NCBI RefSeq assembly: GCF_028682455.1
Contig: NZ_JANHLD010000001.1
Span: forward strand, 310,001 to 374,000
DNA: 64,000 nt
Direction of reading: 5' to 3'
Origin: Pseudomonas putida
Lineage (GTDB): Bacteria; Pseudomonadota; Gammaproteobacteria; Pseudomonadales; Pseudomonadaceae
Of this stretch, positions 62,975 through 64,000 are shown one piece after another (positions within the stretch are counted from its first letter, which is position 1; each line of letters begins with the position of its first letter). Position numbers and translations under genes: made by a program. The notes under the pieces are model-generated. The model saw only the letters and a list, made by a program, of their open reading frames with translations. It was not told where the DNA came from and ran no database searches.

Positions 62975-63514
62975 ATGAAAGCCAAGGCAGATGTACCTTT
63001 CGTGCCGCTGAACATCGCGGTGTTGACGGTCAGCGATACCCGTACCCTGGAAACCGATACCTCTGGCCAGATGTTCGTCGATCGTCTTACCGAAGCCGGC
63101 CATGGCCTTGCCGCACGGGTGTTGCTCAAGGACGATCTGTACAAGATCCGCGCCCAGGTAGCGACCTGGATTGCCGACGATCAGGTGCAGGTGGTGCTGA
63201 TCACCGGCGGTACCGGCTTCACTGGCCGCGACAGCACCCCTGAAGCGGTCGCTTGCCTGCTGGACAAGCAGGTCGAGGGCTTCGGTGAGCTGTTCCGGCA
63301 CATCTCTGTGGCAGACATCGGCACCTCCACCGTGCAGTCCCGCGCCTTGGCAGGGCTGGCCAATGGCACCCTGGTGTGCTGCCTGCCAGGCTCCACCAAT
63401 GCCGTGCGCACCGGCTGGGACGGCATTCTCGCCGAACAGCTGGATGCCCGTCATCGCCCCTGCAATTTCGTCACTCACCTGAAGCAGGCCGAACCCTGCG
63501 CCAGCCGTGGCTGA
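62975..63514 (+). CDS. moaB: Molybdenum cofactor biosynthesis protein MoaB
   Basis: MoaB (MogA/MoaB family) adenylylates molybdopterin, preparing it for metal insertion. The 179-residue protein has LNIAVLTVSDTRTLETDTSG at the start and the MPT-binding TGGTGFTGRDSTPEAV (about 75-90). The gene is followed after seven bases by moeA, its partner in molybdate insertion. Molybdopterin enzymes include the assimilatory nitrate reductase implied by the nas cluster. Start at 62975 with a weak SD. Confidence 0.93.
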   Translation: MKAKADVPFVPLNIAVLTVSDTRTLETDTSGQMFVDRLTEAGHGLAARVLLKDDLYKIRAQVATWIADDQVQVVLITGGTGFTGRDSTPEAVACLLDKQVEGFGELFRHISVADIGTSTVQSRALAGLANGTLVCCLPGSTNAVRTGWDGILAEQLDARHRPCNFVTHLKQAEPCASRG

Positions 63515-63521
63515 GGCGCCT

Positions 63522-64000
63522 GTGAGCAAGCCATTGATGCCGGTCGAAGAGGCCCTCGCGCGTTTGCTGGCGCTGGCCGAGGCCGCCCCGATTGCAGGCA
63601 CCGAGACCGTCGCCCTGGCCGATGCCGAAGGTCGCGTGCTGGCCGAGGAGCTGGTTGCAAACCTCGACCTGCCGCCCTGGCCCAACAGCGCCATGGACGG
63701 CTATGCACTGCGGTTGGACGACTGGCAGGGCGAGTCGTTGCCGGTCAGCCAGCGGATCTTCGCCGGACACGCGCCGCAGCCGCTGCAGCCGGGAACCTGT
63801 GCGCGTATCTTCACCGGTGCGCCACTGCCGCCAGGTGCCGATTGCGTCGAAATGCAGGAAAACGCCGAGGTAGAGGACGATCAGCGCGTGCGCTTCACCG
63901 AGCCGCTGCGCATCGGCCAGAATGTTCGCCCGCAGGGGCAGGAGGCTCGCAAAGGGGACTCGGTGCTGGCCGCCGGTACCCGCCTGGGGCCAATCGAATT
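63522..64000 (+). CDS. moeA: Molybdopterin molybdenumtransferase MoeA, N-terminal part
   Basis: The frame starts at GTG 63522 (SKPLMPVEEALARLLALA), seven bases after moaB, with a TGAGGCG site upstream. It runs off the window at 64000 after about 159 codons. MoeA signatures are visible: LDLPPWPNSAMDGYAL and ARIFTGAPLPPGADCVEMQE, which form the molybdopterin- and metal-binding domain. It catalyses molybdate insertion into molybdopterin. The coupling to moaB suggests an operon. Confidence 0.92.
   Translation, partial: MSKPLMPVEEALARLLALAEAAPIAGTETVALADAEGRVLAEELVANLDLPPWPNSAMDGYALRLDDWQGESLPVSQRIFAGHAPQPLQPGTCARIFTGAPLPPGADCVEMQENAEVEDDQRVRFTEPLRIGQNVRPQGQEARKGDSVLAAGTRLGPIE

Overview
The window is ordinary chromosome of a Pseudomonas, most likely of the P. 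putida group. The evidence is the sigX-oprF locus with its cmaX-crfX-cmpX neighbours, the divergent ppsR/ppsA pair, the very long NAD-glutamate dehydrogenase, the rmf-pyrD-nas arrangement, P. putida-type REP elements (core CGCGGGGCAAGCCCGC) and high-GC coding with Pseudomonas codon use. Gene density is high. I see no insertion sequence, prophage, CRISPR array or integrative element, and species assignment is inference only.

Layout. 1-4.2 kb: start of a MoxR ATPase gene, then an L-2-hydroxyglutarate island (lhgR, lhgO, MHS-family permease) with two copies of one palindromic operator. 4.5-12.9 kb: gdhB, ppsR and ppsA, at the amino acid/TCA/gluconeogenesis junction. 13-18.7 kb: alpha/beta hydrolase, rraA, and the envelope-stress block cmaX-crfX-cmpX-sigX-oprF. 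18.8-24.5 kb: nitrate assimilation cluster transcribed leftward (nasS, nasT, nasA, a PP2C phosphatase-Ser/Thr kinase fusion, cobA), with a sigma-54-like promoter and a leader terminator before nasA. 24.5-33.2 kb: pyrD, rmf with a structured leader, rlmL, a CHASE-PAS-GGDEF cyclase, dacB, yggL. 33.2-37.5 kb: a BvgS-like hybrid kinase and its NarL-type response regulator, the latter interrupted by an in-frame amber codon. 37.8-45 kb: dgt, a DUF883/holin-like membrane operon, amtB, a Kef-type antiporter, a glutaredoxin-like protein, an M15 peptidase and a small gene under a LexA box. 45-55.7 kb: pseudouridine synthase, aer behind a FliA-like promoter, CPBP protease, acnA, rlmM, tusA, a MATE pump, pdxB. 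55.7-64 kb: a small unknown protein, an ABC exporter, a chemoreceptor, mqo with a lipoprotein-type leader, a glycine-zipper protein, tRNA-Pro(CGG), a YgdI/YgdR-like lipoprotein, moaB and the start of moeA.

How the genes fit together. Central carbon flux recurs: L-2-hydroxyglutarate to 2-oxoglutarate (lhgO), glutamate to 2-oxoglutarate (gdhB), citrate to isocitrate (acnA), malate to oxaloacetate (mqo) and pyruvate to PEP (ppsA). Nitrogen acquisition is the second theme: nas genes, siroheme synthesis through cobA, amtB, and molybdenum cofactor genes moaB/moeA that nitrate reductase needs. Sensing is the third: SigX, hybrid kinase, GGDEF protein, Aer and a chemoreceptor.

Most of the window is recognisable core genome and I found no convincing wholly new system. 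The observations most worth a second look are the nonsense codon in the response regulator, the SOS-box gene of unknown function, the nasA leader attenuator, the phosphatase-kinase fusion in the nitrate cluster, and the lipobox on malate:quinone oxidoreductase.
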